A stretch of DNA of 64,000 nucleotides. Source: Luteimonas kalidii (GTDB lineage: Bacteria > Pseudomonadota > Gammaproteobacteria > Xanthomonadales > Xanthomonadaceae). The stretch's first letter is position 1; every line of letters starts with the position of its first letter. Below are positions 31,501 through 39,351 of this stretch, piece after piece. The position numbers were made by a program, and so were the translations under genes. The notes under the pieces were generated by a model. That model did no database searches and had not been told where the DNA came from. It saw nothing but the letters and a program-made list of their open reading frames with translations. The stretch covers positions 177,685 to 241,684 of the forward strand of contig NZ_JARXRO010000014.1 in the NCBI RefSeq assembly GCF_029887935.1. Reading direction: 5' to 3'.

Positions 31501-32402
31501 GCCAGCGCTGGCGGCTGTCGCAGCAGGTCAACCTGTTCAACGAAAGCCAGTTCCTGAAGGATCCGAACGGTGCCGAGGGCCTGGCCAACACCTTCGGCAT
31601 GGACTTCTACCCAGGCATCGGCTGGAACCTGGGCTTCACCCTGCAGGACGGCGAGCTGACCAACGTCGATGGCGGGCAGGTCGACCGCAGCGCGGTCAGC
31701 CTCAGCGGCGGCCGCACCTCGGCCGACACCGACTGGCAGAGCAAGCTGGAGTACCGCCGCGACCGCGGCGCGGAGGACCGCGACCAGTGGGTCAGCACCC
31801 ACCGCCTGGTGCACCGGCTCAGCGAGAGCTTCCGCATCGCCGCGCGGCTCAACTACGCCGACACCGAGGACCACCTGGACCCGCTGGCCAGCGCGCGCTT
31901 CATCGAGGGCAACGCCGGGTTCGCGTGGCGACCCTGGGACAGCACGCGCTGGGAACTGTTCGGTCGCTACACCTACCTCCACGACCTGTCCAGCCTCGGC
32001 CAGGTCGGTGGCAACGACTACGACCAGAAGACCCGGGTGCTGGCGTTCGAGGGCGTGTACCGCCGCGACCAGCACTGGGAGATCGCCGCAAAGCTCGCGC
32101 GCCGCGAAGGCGAGGTGCGCTACGGCCGCGGCAGCGGTCCCTGGTTCGACTCGGCGACCGACTTCGCCGCGGTGCAGCTGCGCTACGACGTGGTCTACGC
32201 CTGGCACGCGCTGGCCGAGTACCGCTGGCTGGACGTCGACCAGGGCGGCAGGCGCCAGGGCTGGCTGCTGGGCCTGGACCGCGACATCGGCCGCAACTTC
32301 CGCATCGGCGTGGGCTACAACTTCACCGCGTTCAGCGACGACCTGACCGACTTCGACGACGACCACGAAGGCTGGTTCATCAACCTGGTGGGGGTGTACT
32401 GA
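28503..32402 (+). CDS. Large outer-membrane beta-barrel protein (1299 aa) coupled to the giant surface protein
   Basis: A signal peptide (about residues 1-25, ending CVLA-QA) precedes a 90-residue Pro/Ala/Asp-rich linker. Two or three Ig-like beta domains follow (about 150-420), with an IDGDSYPVDMDRKFVAEYL segment. From about residue 421 the chain is a large barrel (SGKYFFGVGIADLTIS onward) with long alternating strands, ending GWFINLVGVY, an aromatic terminus expected of BAM substrates. A conserved-looking segment DAYPEDIFRRLDPDLYYPTY lies near residue 495. It lacks a TonB box or plug domain. ATG 28503 overlaps the TGA of the giant gene and follows GGGGAGGG, so the two are translated together. 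Likely roles are anchoring or passing the giant protein through the outer membrane; this is inferred from coupling and class. Confidence 0.82.
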   Translation: MTLRVKLLDAALLAILAGTAPCVLAQAADGAGDAPSDASAPDADARPPTTRPPLVAPRMYAAPPASQADATPLAPPDAAAPAPADGASPAGTLPPADAPTPTGALLPADTPAPDCTDAGCSSEEGLLLRIRTRSEDQPATPPGTPATSEALAPDRRVTIERERPGQAVALGRFSVVLPEGGVIWAIVDPNPGLPELAVSATSMLPFDGQRVTRPVRFYARGNYSAFVERYEIAIYRASDADLIDPIATVPLEVAAVAEGEWDGRLPERYRFRTGDELLYVLRAWGADGAYDETFAQAMQLVLPQEAESGNQRLRDATERARGTAMGSDQAEAQRLLDNVFAGSGLRQQNIALNGSRVRILGRDLPERATLTIDGDSYPVDMDRKFVAEYLMPIGRHDFEVALDGPDGAYAHTLSVDVSGKYFFGVGIADLTISRNDVGASVDRAATEARYDDDVISDGRLAFYAKARFKDRYLLTAQADTTERDLEHLFDGFGDAYPEDIFRRLDPDLYYPTYGDDSATRRDVDTMGRFYLRLDWDKNQALWGNFATGLTGTEYGQYVRALYGAALSWRSAGTNAWGDPSTELRGFGSQAQTAPGHSEFLGTGGSLYYLRHTDILPGSDQVVLEIRDTTTGRVENRVVLLRGADYEIDEMQGRIILTRPLAQITRQNVPSLTRDAPLDGFEQRLLVDYEWIPTDFDADDITAGVRGKHWLGDHIGLGLTYVDENRAGEDYSLAAGDLTLQAGKGTYLKLEYAQTESFSAPVFFSDNGGLSFVQTNSLGPREGEAKALEARANFRELGWTDEDWAVAAWWREVGAGYSISRYDSGEEVTEYGAEVLGWFTPNLKLYARYSEAERGADALRQAQALLEWRVSDDGTFSTELRRVEEDRAGVAGTGLLGAMKYSHRFGTRLELYGLAQATLDDDSGRYADNDAFAVGGQYLFGDRSSVGGEVSTGDRGDAATLTAEYRLQPDHSLYGSYSWSTDTTRYDSLFNPNRQNGWTVGQRWRLSQQVNLFNESQFLKDPNGAEGLANTFGMDFYPGIGWNLGFTLQDGELTNVDGGQVDRSAVSLSGGRTSADTDWQSKLEYRRDRGAEDRDQWVSTHRLVHRLSESFRIAARLNYADTEDHLDPLASARFIEGNAGFAWRPWDSTRWELFGRYTYLHDLSSLGQVGGNDYDQKTRVLAFEGVYRRDQHWEIAAKLARREGEVRYGRGSGPWFDSATDFAAVQLRYDVVYAWHALAEYRWLDVDQGGRRQGWLLGLDRDIGRNFRIGVGYNFTAFSDDLTDFDDDHEGWFINLVGVY

Positions 32403-33640
32403 TGGCGGCCACGCGCGTGCCAATCGCAGCAGATGGAGGGTGCCCGGGGGCACGGGTCGCAGCCTGGCCCACCCATGTCGCAGGGCGTGCCGGGCGCATG
32501 GCGGCGCGTGCCGGGCGCGGCTGGCGCGCGGCGTGCGTGCTGGCGATCCTGCTGCCCTGGACCACCGCCGCACTGGCGCAGGAGGCCGACCTGGCGATCG
32601 CCAAGGACGACGGCAGCACCGCGTACGTTCCCGGCACGACGGTCAGCTACCAGATCGTCGTGTCCAACGTCGCGGGGCCGGACGACGTGGTGGATGCCCT
32701 GGTCGAGGATCCACTGCCCGCGGGCACCGTCGATGCGGACTGGACCTGCACCGCGACCGGTGCCGCCGCCTGCGGCGCCCCCGCGGGGGCAGGCGCCATC
32801 AGCACCACCGTGGACCTGCCGGTGGGGACCCAGGTCGAATTCACGTTCAACCTCGTGGTGCCCGCCGAGCGCACCGGTCCGCTGGCCAACACCGCCACCG
32901 TGGAGCCACCGGCAGGCACCGCCGACGGCGACCCGGGCAACAACACCGCCACCGACATCAACCTGCAGGCTGCGGCGCCCACGGTCCAGCTGTCCAAGAC
33001 CAGCGAGGGCGGGACCGGCACGTTCGGGTACGCGATGAGCAACCTGTCCGATGCCACCGACAGCATCACCACCAGCGCTTCGGGCGTGGCGGCCCCATCG
33101 CCGCAGGTCTCGACCGTGGTGGACCCGGCGACGGCGGTCGTGGTGACCGAAACGCCCGCCACCGGGTTCGCGGTCGCAAGCGCCACTTGCACCGACGACA
33201 ATGCCGCCGGCACCGGCAATCCCGCGTCTTTCGGCACCCTGGCCGGCAACGTGCTGACGATCTCGCCGGAGAACCTGCTCCCCGATGCCCAGATCGTCTG
33301 CAGCTTCGTCAACCAGCTCCAGGTCGACGTCTCCGTGGACAAGGTCGCTTCCGCGGCGAGCGCCCGGACCGGAGACATCGTCACCTACACGCTCACGCTC
33401 GCCAATGCCGGCCCGGGGGATGCCACGGACGTGCTGCTGACCGACACGCCCGGCACCGGCCAGGACTGCACGTCCCCGGGGCCGGATGCGACCTGTTCGG
33501 CGAGCGGTGGCGCGACCTGCCCCGGCGCGACGGTGCCGGTGGCGGACCTGATCGGCAGCGGAGTCACGATTCCGGCGCTGCCCGTCGGCTCGCAGGTGGT
33601 GGTGACCCTGGAGTGCGAGATCACCGCAACGGCGCCCTAG
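32402..33640 (+). CDS. Secreted protein (412 aa) built from DUF11- and CnaB-like modules
   Basis: An Arg-rich N-terminus of about 45 residues precedes a hydrophobic signal core (AACVLAILLPWTTAALA) cut before QEADLAI. Three modules follow. The first is DUF11-like (about 66-195, AIAKDDGSTAYVPGTTVSY). The second is CnaB-like (about 196-305), with K in VQLSKTS, E in VTETPATGF and N in CSFVNQ. The last is DUF11-like (about 306-412, VDKVASAASARTGDIVTYTL). There is no sortase signal, barrel or OmpA domain. The start overlaps the stop of the barrel gene by one base (TGATG) and follows GGGGGTG. An internal ATG at 32498 would give a more ordinary signal peptide. It may cap or assemble with the giant fibre; this is an inference from shared modules. 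Confidence 0.78.
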   Translation: MAATRVPIAADGGCPGARVAAWPTHVAGRAGRMAARAGRGWRAACVLAILLPWTTAALAQEADLAIAKDDGSTAYVPGTTVSYQIVVSNVAGPDDVVDALVEDPLPAGTVDADWTCTATGAAACGAPAGAGAISTTVDLPVGTQVEFTFNLVVPAERTGPLANTATVEPPAGTADGDPGNNTATDINLQAAAPTVQLSKTSEGGTGTFGYAMSNLSDATDSITTSASGVAAPSPQVSTVVDPATAVVVTETPATGFAVASATCTDDNAAGTGNPASFGTLAGNVLTISPENLLPDAQIVCSFVNQLQVDVSVDKVASAASARTGDIVTYTLTLANAGPGDATDVLLTDTPGTGQDCTSPGPDATCSASGGATCPGATVPVADLIGSGVTIPALPVGSQVVVTLECEITATAP

Positions 33641-33747
33641 GCCGGACAGGCATCGAGGGAAGGGGGCTTCGAAGCGAGGCCCGCTCGTGTTGCAGGCTTC
33701 GTCGCCATGGCGCACGCACTCGACGCGGCGGCGGCCGATGCGCATGT

Positions 33748-34914
33748 TCAGAGCAGGATCGCGCCCAGCCGCGCCAGCAGTTCGTCGAGCGACAGCGCGA
33801 AGAAGACCAGCGGCACCATCGGCAGGGCCGCGCAGGACGCCAGCCACAAGAGGTTCCAGCGCGACAGCGGGATGACCGCCATCCCGCGGATGGTGGCGTA
33901 GACACCGGTGAAGTCGCAGATGGCGGACGCGTCGCCGGTGTCGAGCAGGGCAGGGGCGTCGGGTGCGCGCTCGACCAGCCAGCGGCGGTCGAACGCGTGC
34001 GCCGCGCTGTGACCGAGCAGGCTGTAGAGCAGCAGGCCCTTGCGCTTGGCCTCGAGCAGGCGTGGCACCATGCACAGCAGCGGCGCGGCCAGGAACAGGG
34101 TCGAGACCACCACGTAGCCGAGCAGAAGATGCTGCTGGCTGGCGAGGGGCCGGTCGAGGTAGACCATGTGGTTGGCACAGGTGCCGGCAACGAGGGCGCC
34201 ACCGGCGAAGGCGAGCACCCCGAAGCGCTGCTGCGCGGCGCCGAGGAACGCCAGGCCGCCGGCGCCATCGGGATGCGAGGCGCGCAGGTCCAGCGGCATG
34301 CGCGACAATCGCCACAGCATCCACGCCCAGAGCAGAAAGCGCCAGACCCAGATCAACTGGACGAAGCGATAGACGGTCGTGGACACCAGCGCGAACCACT
34401 GTCCGGCCGGGGTGAGCCCGCCATTCGCGCGGCTCCAGTCGCTGACCCCGTGCAGCATGCCGACCGGCAGCGCATGCAGCACCGCCGGCAGCACCGCGAG
34501 CACCAGGCACGCGAACTCCGGCAGGCTGGAATCGCGCATGCCGCGCATGCGCGCGATGAGCGCATCGAACGGCTCGCGGTGTGCGGGATGGACCATGCTC
34601 GAGCGCGAGAACTGGATCAGCATCCGGCGCAGCAGGGCGTCGCAGAGCGGAGCGGCGAGCACCAGCACCGGGATGGTGACCAGGAAGCGGGCGAGCAGCG
34701 CATAGTCGCCGAGCAACGGCAACTCGACGCGGGCCGTTCCCGGCAACAGCGTGCCGTCCAGTGCGGTCATCACCAGCAGCGGGCCGAACGACAGCGCCAC
34801 CAGTCCGAAGGCCACCCAGACCGTGGTCCGCCTGCCGTGACCGATCGCACCGGACCATCGCAGGATCCGGTACACCGGTCCGCCGCGCATCAGGGAGAAA
34901 CTGTCGTCGATCAT
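33748..34914 (-). CDS. Polytopic membrane protein (388 aa), unknown
   Basis: This is a 388-residue protein with about seven to eight hydrophobic segments, for example WVAFGLVALSFGPLLVMTAL (about 33-52), a segment about 78-98, segments at about 138-160 and 190-215, one at about 240-258, one at about 270-290, and a final pair after 345. Between the last two groups lies a soluble stretch with ERAPDAPALLDTGDASAICDF. No family is recognised. GGAG lies nine bases before the ATG. It converges with the end of the giant locus, and about 100 bp separate it from the barrel gene upstream on the same strand, with which it may be co-transcribed. Confidence 0.75.
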   Translation of the reverse strand: MIDDSFSLMRGGPVYRILRWSGAIGHGRRTTVWVAFGLVALSFGPLLVMTALDGTLLPGTARVELPLLGDYALLARFLVTIPVLVLAAPLCDALLRRMLIQFSRSSMVHPAHREPFDALIARMRGMRDSSLPEFACLVLAVLPAVLHALPVGMLHGVSDWSRANGGLTPAGQWFALVSTTVYRFVQLIWVWRFLLWAWMLWRLSRMPLDLRASHPDGAGGLAFLGAAQQRFGVLAFAGGALVAGTCANHMVYLDRPLASQQHLLLGYVVVSTLFLAAPLLCMVPRLLEAKRKGLLLYSLLGHSAAHAFDRRWLVERAPDAPALLDTGDASAICDFTGVYATIRGMAVIPLSRWNLLWLASCAALPMVPLVFFALSLDELLARLGAILL

Positions 34915-35017
34915 CGGACCGCTCCATGCCGGGAACGCCGGCGACCATCATGCCGCAAACGCGAAGCGCCCGGCGTTCGCGAACCGGCCGCCCAACGCCC
35001 ATTGCATCGCGACCCGC

Positions 35018-36229
35018 TCAGCGCCAGGCGCTGCCCATCTGGATGATGAAAGCCTGGTCTTCCGGTCCCCAGGCGTAATCGGCGCCCACGTACATCCCCA
35101 GCTGGCGTGCGATGAGGTAACGCACGCCCAGGCCCCTGGTGACCACGGTCGGCGCGTCGTCGAAGCCCGCGCGCTCGCCCCAGGCGCGGCCCGCGCCGAG
35201 GAAGCCGACCCCGGCCCACCGCGCGCTCAGGTTCCAGCGCAGTTCGGCTTCGAGCACGCCGGTGGTGTCGTCCTGGTAGCGCGCCGAAGGCACGCCGCGC
35301 AGGTCGATGTAGGGCAGGCGGTAGAAGGGCACGTCGCCCTCGACGTGGCGCACGTCGGCGCGGCCGCCCAGGACCAGGCGCTCGCCCAGCGGCCAGAAGC
35401 CGTACCCGTGCACGCGATAACTCTGGAACTCCACGTCGCTGCCGATCCCGGGCAGGTAGGCATTGCCCTGCGCCTGGAACAGGTAGCCGCGGGAACTGGT
35501 GAACGGGTTGTCGCGGCTGTCGTACTCGAAGGTCAGCCCGACGCCGGAGCTGACCTGCTCGAAATCCAGGTCGGTGAATAACGGCCGGTCGCCCGCATTC
35601 TCCAGCCTGGGATCCATGTCCATGTAGATCCACTGCGCCGACAGGAACATGTCGCCGTCGCCGATGCGGCGGGATACCTGCTGGAACGACAGCAGCCCCT
35701 GCAGGTTCACGCCGACCTGCTGCTCGGGAAGCAACCGCCCACTGGTATAGAAGTCGATGTTGAAGTCGCTCTTGCCCAGGCCTCCCTTGTAGCGCCAGGC
35801 GTCTTCGCGGAAATGCAGGCTGGCACCCGCGCCGTAAGCGTGGCTGCCGTTCTCCGTCTTCATCGCCATGACGCCCATGATGTTGGGCACGATCATCCTC
35901 GGCTTTCCGTCCGCACCGGTGCGCGTGGCAGGCGCGCCTTGCGGTCGATGGAAGAAGGTGAGCGCGACGCCACCCCCGTACCCGAGCGCAGGGTCGGTGA
36001 CGATGATCGGAACGGGAAGGAAGCCGTGATGCTCCAGCAGCCATGCCGACATGTCGAACCGGCCATCGTCGCGGTCACGGAAAACGCCCTGCGATGAACT
36101 GCGCGTCGATGGCGTCGACGATGTCGAGGCGTTATCGGCCTCGCGCTCCACCTGCGCATCGGCATCCGATGCGGCTCCGATCGCAGTCGTCGCCAGGCAC
36201 GCAACGAGGATCCCTTGATGCATGCGCAT
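35018..36229 (-). CDS. BamA/TamA-like outer-membrane barrel (surface antigen family)
   Basis: This is a 403-residue exported protein. It has a signal peptide (about 1-25, ending DADA-QV) and a Ser/Thr-rich linker. It then carries a segment typical of single-barrel members of the Omp85 superfamily (FLPVPIIVTDPALGYGGG at about 69-86) and a 16-strand-type barrel with DSRDNPFTSSRGYLFQ near residue 240, the usual Omp85 barrel entry. It ends FIIQMGSAWR. No POTRA domain precedes the barrel, so it is not BamA itself. Function is unknown. GGAG lies seven bases before ATG 36229; a second Met is two codons later. It is divergent from the second FGE homologue. Confidence 0.82.
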   Translation of the reverse strand: MRMHQGILVACLATTAIGAASDADAQVEREADNASTSSTPSTRSSSQGVFRDRDDGRFDMSAWLLEHHGFLPVPIIVTDPALGYGGGVALTFFHRPQGAPATRTGADGKPRMIVPNIMGVMAMKTENGSHAYGAGASLHFREDAWRYKGGLGKSDFNIDFYTSGRLLPEQQVGVNLQGLLSFQQVSRRIGDGDMFLSAQWIYMDMDPRLENAGDRPLFTDLDFEQVSSGVGLTFEYDSRDNPFTSSRGYLFQAQGNAYLPGIGSDVEFQSYRVHGYGFWPLGERLVLGGRADVRHVEGDVPFYRLPYIDLRGVPSARYQDDTTGVLEAELRWNLSARWAGVGFLGAGRAWGERAGFDDAPTVVTRGLGVRYLIARQLGMYVGADYAWGPEDQAFIIQMGSAWR

Positions 36230-36583
36230 GGGCGCTCTCCAGGCAGGAACGCGTCGTCCGTCCAGCATCGCATGTTGCCACCGTCGATGCAGGGCGAAGC
36301 GTGATCGACGCCGGGAATCGGGTGCGTCGACACCTCCGGGTCGACCTGATGCAGCAGCGTCCAGCCGCGCGGCGGACGTCGCTCTTGCATTATCCGGCCA
36401 GTGCATTCCGGTTCCGGAGTGGCGCGAAGCGCTTCGATCGACAAGGCTGTGCCAGGTCCGGCGACGCGGTGGACGACGCATTCCGCCTCCCGCCGGGAAA
36501 GCCTCGCGCGCGCCGGCATTCCGTCGCGCGCGCCGAACGACGCGGCCCGGTTCCGTGGGCCACACGGAGACAAGGGATTGCCT
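36230..36583. other. Intergenic region (354 bp) between divergent BamA-like and FGE genes
   Basis: No gene is seen. It should contain the promoters of both flanking operons, but no -35/-10 pair stands out. The FGE reading frame is open back to an ATG at 36401, but that part is Arg/Ser/Ala-rich and lies outside the fold, so I treat it as noncoding. Confidence 0.5.
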
Positions 36584-37543
36584 GTGAACAGAGAGGTGCA
36601 CACGAACACCCTCGCGGGCATGGCCTACATCCCGGGCGGCGTGTTCACGATGGGGTCGGATGCGCACTACCCGGAGGAGAAGCCGGCGCACAAGGTGCGC
36701 GTCGATCCCTTCTGGATCGACCGCTACACGGTGACCAATCGCGACTTCGCGCGCTTCGTCGCCGAAACCGGCCACGTGACCCTGGCCGAGAAGCCCGCCA
36801 ATCCGGACGACTATCCCGGTGCCGATCCCGCGCTGCTCGCGCCCGCGTCGGTGGTGCTGGTCCCGCCGCCGGGACGCGTCGACCTGCGCAACCACTACAA
36901 CTGGTGGCAGTACATCCAGGGGGCGGACTGGCGTCACCCGCGCGGACCGGACACCTCGATCAGGGGCCTGGACGACCATCCCGTGGTCCAGGTCGCGTAT
37001 TCGGATGCACTGGCCTATGCCAGGTGGATCGGCAAGGATCTGCCGACGGAAGCCGAATGGGAGTTCGCTGCGAAGGGCGGGCTCGAAGGCACCGAGTATG
37101 CGTGGGGCGACGAGCTGGTTCCGGACGGACGCTACATGGCCAATACCTGGCAGGGCGAGTTCCCGTGGCAGAACCAGACCCTCGACGGCTACGACTGGAC
37201 TGCTCCGGTCGGCTCGTTCCCGGCCAACGGTTACGACCTGTACGACATGATCGGCAACGTCTGGGAATGGACCTCGGACTGGTACCAGGACCACGGGCGG
37301 ATCCAGCACGCGTGCTGCACGCTGGAGAATCCGCGCGGCGCCGAACGCGAGGCCAGCGTCGACGCGCGCAATCCCGGCATCTCGATCCCGCGCCGGGTGA
37401 TGAAGGGCGGCTCGCACGCCTGCGCGCCGAACTATTGCCGTCGCTACCGCCCGGCGGCGCGGATGGCGCAGCCGGTGGACACCTCCACCTGCCACGTCGG
37501 CTTCCGCTGCATCGTGCGTGAGGCGAGGGGAACGGGATCATGA
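36584..37543 (+). CDS. Formylglycine-generating enzyme (FGE/SUMF1) homologue with both active-site Cys
   Basis: This is a 319-residue FGE-fold protein closely similar to the one at 7858 over the whole domain (GGVFTMGSD, DLPTEAEWEFAAKGG, MIGNVWEW). The active-site loop is GGSHACAPNYCRRYR with C280 and C285, the spacing of the copper-binding pair in true FGEs, so cytoplasmic sulfatase-activating activity is plausible. An extra CC pair sits at HACCTLENP. No sulfatase gene is adjacent; the only sulfatase in the window is at 9955. GTG 36584 is chosen because AAGGGA lies eight bases upstream and the fold begins about 20 codons later. Its stop overlaps the DUF1622 gene (ATGA). Confidence 0.85.
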   Translation: MNREVHTNTLAGMAYIPGGVFTMGSDAHYPEEKPAHKVRVDPFWIDRYTVTNRDFARFVAETGHVTLAEKPANPDDYPGADPALLAPASVVLVPPPGRVDLRNHYNWWQYIQGADWRHPRGPDTSIRGLDDHPVVQVAYSDALAYARWIGKDLPTEAEWEFAAKGGLEGTEYAWGDELVPDGRYMANTWQGEFPWQNQTLDGYDWTAPVGSFPANGYDLYDMIGNVWEWTSDWYQDHGRIQHACCTLENPRGAEREASVDARNPGISIPRRVMKGGSHACAPNYCRRYRPAARMAQPVDTSTCHVGFRCIVREARGTGS

Positions 37544-37914
37544 TGCGCGAGTGGCTGTTCCTCCTGAGCGAGCCTGTCATCGCGATGATCGACCTGATGG
37601 CGCTGGTCCTGCTTGCGGGTGCCACGTTCTACGTGTTTTTCCGCATGATTGCGATGCTGTTCACGCGCCGGTGGTCGGATGGCCACGCACGCCGGGCACT
37701 GTGGCTGGACTACGCGCGCTGGCTCGTGGCGGGCCTGAGCCTGCAGCTGGCCGCCGACATCATCGAGTCCTCGATCGCCCCCTCGTGGGAAGCGATCGGA
37801 CAGCTGGGCGCGATCGCGGTGATCCGCACCTTCCTCAACTATTTCCTCGAGCGCGACCTGGCCGAGGTTAGGGAACGCGACCTGGAATCCCGTCCCGCGG
37901 AAGCACGCGGGTGA
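37540..37914 (+). CDS. DUF1622 membrane protein
   Basis: This is a 124-residue inner-membrane protein with three hydrophobic helices (about 12-36, 60-76 and a weaker one at 88-104) and the family-typical final segment IRTFLNYFLERDLAEV. DUF1622 proteins are short and uncharacterised. The ATG overlaps the FGE stop, so the two are translationally coupled, which links this membrane protein with the FGE homologue in function or localisation. The C-terminal 20 residues are charged and cytoplasmic by the positive-inside rule. Confidence 0.82.
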   Translation: MMREWLFLLSEPVIAMIDLMALVLLAGATFYVFFRMIAMLFTRRWSDGHARRALWLDYARWLVAGLSLQLAADIIESSIAPSWEAIGQLGAIAVIRTFLNYFLERDLAEVRERDLESRPAEARG

Positions 37915-38030
37915 AGCTGCTCCAGGCCGTCGGCGCGTGTCTTCGTCGCGGCCCGCATGGCGCCGCGTGGGGTCAGGAACGTCAGCGGCGGGCCCGGCAC
38001 CCGGGCTCGCGCCAATCGGAGGTCATGCTC

Positions 38031-38840
38031 ATGCAGGCACAGGGACGATTCACTGGATGGCGAACGGTCGGCATCGCCCTGGCGATGGCGTGCGCGCCCA
38101 CGTTCGCCGCCGAGCCCGCGATCGCGGAACCCACGGCAGCCGCGCCGGTCGTGGATCCGGTTGCGATCGGCGCGTTGAAGAAGATGGGGGCGGCGCTCGT
38201 TGCGCTGCCCGGATTCACCCTGCAGTCCGACGCCAGCATCGAGCTGGTGCTTGACGGCGGTCAGAAGATCGAGCTGGACCAGCCCATCCGCTACCAGGTC
38301 ACGCGTCCCGACAAGCTGCGCGTCGACATCGTGCGCCATGATTTCGAACGCCACGTGATCTTCGACGGCAGCCGGTTGACCCTCTGGGCTCCGAAGGAAA
38401 AGTTCTACGCGAGCACGCCGACCGAGGCCGGGACGATCGCGGAACTGCTTGCCAACGCCTCGGAACGGTACGACATCGACCTTCCGCTGACCGACCTGTT
38501 CCTCTGGGGCACCGACGCCGCGCCCGTCTCGGCGATCACCACGGCCCTGCACGTGGGCAGGAGCATGGTCGACGGCGATGCGGTGCAGCAGTACGCGTTC
38601 CGCCAGCCGGGCGTCGACTGGCAGGTGTGGATCTCGGATGCCACGTCGCTGCCGCGCAAGCTGGTCATCGTCACCCATGACGACCCTGCGCTGCCGAAGT
38701 TCACCACCCGCCTGGACTGGGAGACGAAGACCGCGGTTGCCGATGAAGCGTTCGCGTTCACGCCCCCTGCCGACGCCACGGAGATCGTGCTGGTGCCGGT
38801 GGACGTCGCCATTATCGATGTCGATACCGAGGAGAACTGA
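38031..38840 (+). CDS. DUF2092 periplasmic protein
   Basis: This is a 269-residue exported protein with a signal peptide (hydrophobic VGIALAMACAPTFA, cut near residue 24). The mature part is the DUF2092 domain, which resembles the LolA/LolB-like open beta barrel: strands KLRVDIVRHDFERHVIFDG and LTLWAPKEKFYAS, and a later RLDWETKT segment. This suggests binding of a lipid or other hydrophobic ligand in the periplasm, though no family member is characterised to my knowledge. ATG 38031 is favoured by GGAGG eight bases upstream; ATG 38025 is too close to it. The next gene begins one base after the stop. Confidence 0.8.
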   Translation: MQAQGRFTGWRTVGIALAMACAPTFAAEPAIAEPTAAAPVVDPVAIGALKKMGAALVALPGFTLQSDASIELVLDGGQKIELDQPIRYQVTRPDKLRVDIVRHDFERHVIFDGSRLTLWAPKEKFYASTPTEAGTIAELLANASERYDIDLPLTDLFLWGTDAAPVSAITTALHVGRSMVDGDAVQQYAFRQPGVDWQVWISDATSLPRKLVIVTHDDPALPKFTTRLDWETKTAVADEAFAFTPPADATEIVLVPVDVAIIDVDTEEN

Positions 38841-38841
38841 G

Positions 38842-39351
38842 ATGACCGTCCTGTCCAGGACCCTGCTGGCCGTCGGTTCCGCCGCGGTCATCGCCTGCAT
38901 GCCCCTCGCCATCGGCCTGTCCGACGCCGAGGCGGCCAAGCGGGGAGGCGCCGGTGTACGTGCCTCCGCGAGCGGCAACGTCAACCGCGCGGCCAAGCCG
39001 AGGGCCGGCAACGTGAACCGCAACGCCAGCGCCAACCGCAACATCAACAGCAATCGCAACGTCGATCGCAACCGCAACGTCAACCGTAACGTGAACGTGG
39101 ACGTCGACATCGACGATCGCGGCTGCTGCCACCACGACTACTGGGACCACCCGGTCGCCACCGCCGCCGCGGTCACCGCCACCGTGGCCGTGACCTCGGC
39201 CGTGATCGGGTCGATCGTGTATTCGGTGCCGCCCAGCTGCGGCACGGTGGTGGTCAACGGGATCGCCTACCAGCAGTGCGGATCGACCTGGTACCAGCCC
39301 CAGTATGCCGGTACCACGGTGCAGTACGTCGTGGTGAATCCGCCCCGGTGA
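38842..39351 (+). CDS. Secreted Asn/Arg-repeat protein (169 aa)
   Basis: This is a 169-residue exported protein. A signal peptide (about 1-30, ending SDAEA) is followed by about 50 residues of low-complexity Asn/Arg/Val sequence with units such as NRN and NVN at residues about 46-88. A CCHHDYWDHP cluster follows, then a hydrophobic segment (about 105-128) and a short C-terminal domain with CGTVVVNGIAYQQCGSTWYQP, whose two Cys could form a disulfide. AGGAG lies seven bases before the ATG. The close pairing with the DUF2092 gene suggests a common role. The Cys-Cys-His-His cluster could bind metal, but nothing shows it. Confidence 0.72.
   Translation: MTVLSRTLLAVGSAAVIACMPLAIGLSDAEAAKRGGAGVRASASGNVNRAAKPRAGNVNRNASANRNINSNRNVDRNRNVNRNVNVDVDIDDRGCCHHDYWDHPVATAAAVTATVAVTSAVIGSIVYSVPPSCGTVVVNGIAYQQCGSTWYQPQYAGTTVQYVVVNPPR

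Noticed and set aside
29331-32573. A 1080-codon reverse-strand frame antisense to the barrel gene
   Set aside because: The forward frame has signal peptide and barrel strands; the reverse frame has an amino-acid mix typical of antisense high-GC reading.
36401-36583. N-terminal extension of the second FGE homologue to ATG 36401
   Set aside because: The extra 61 residues are Arg/Ser-rich with no fold, and the GTG at 36584 has a good ribosome site.
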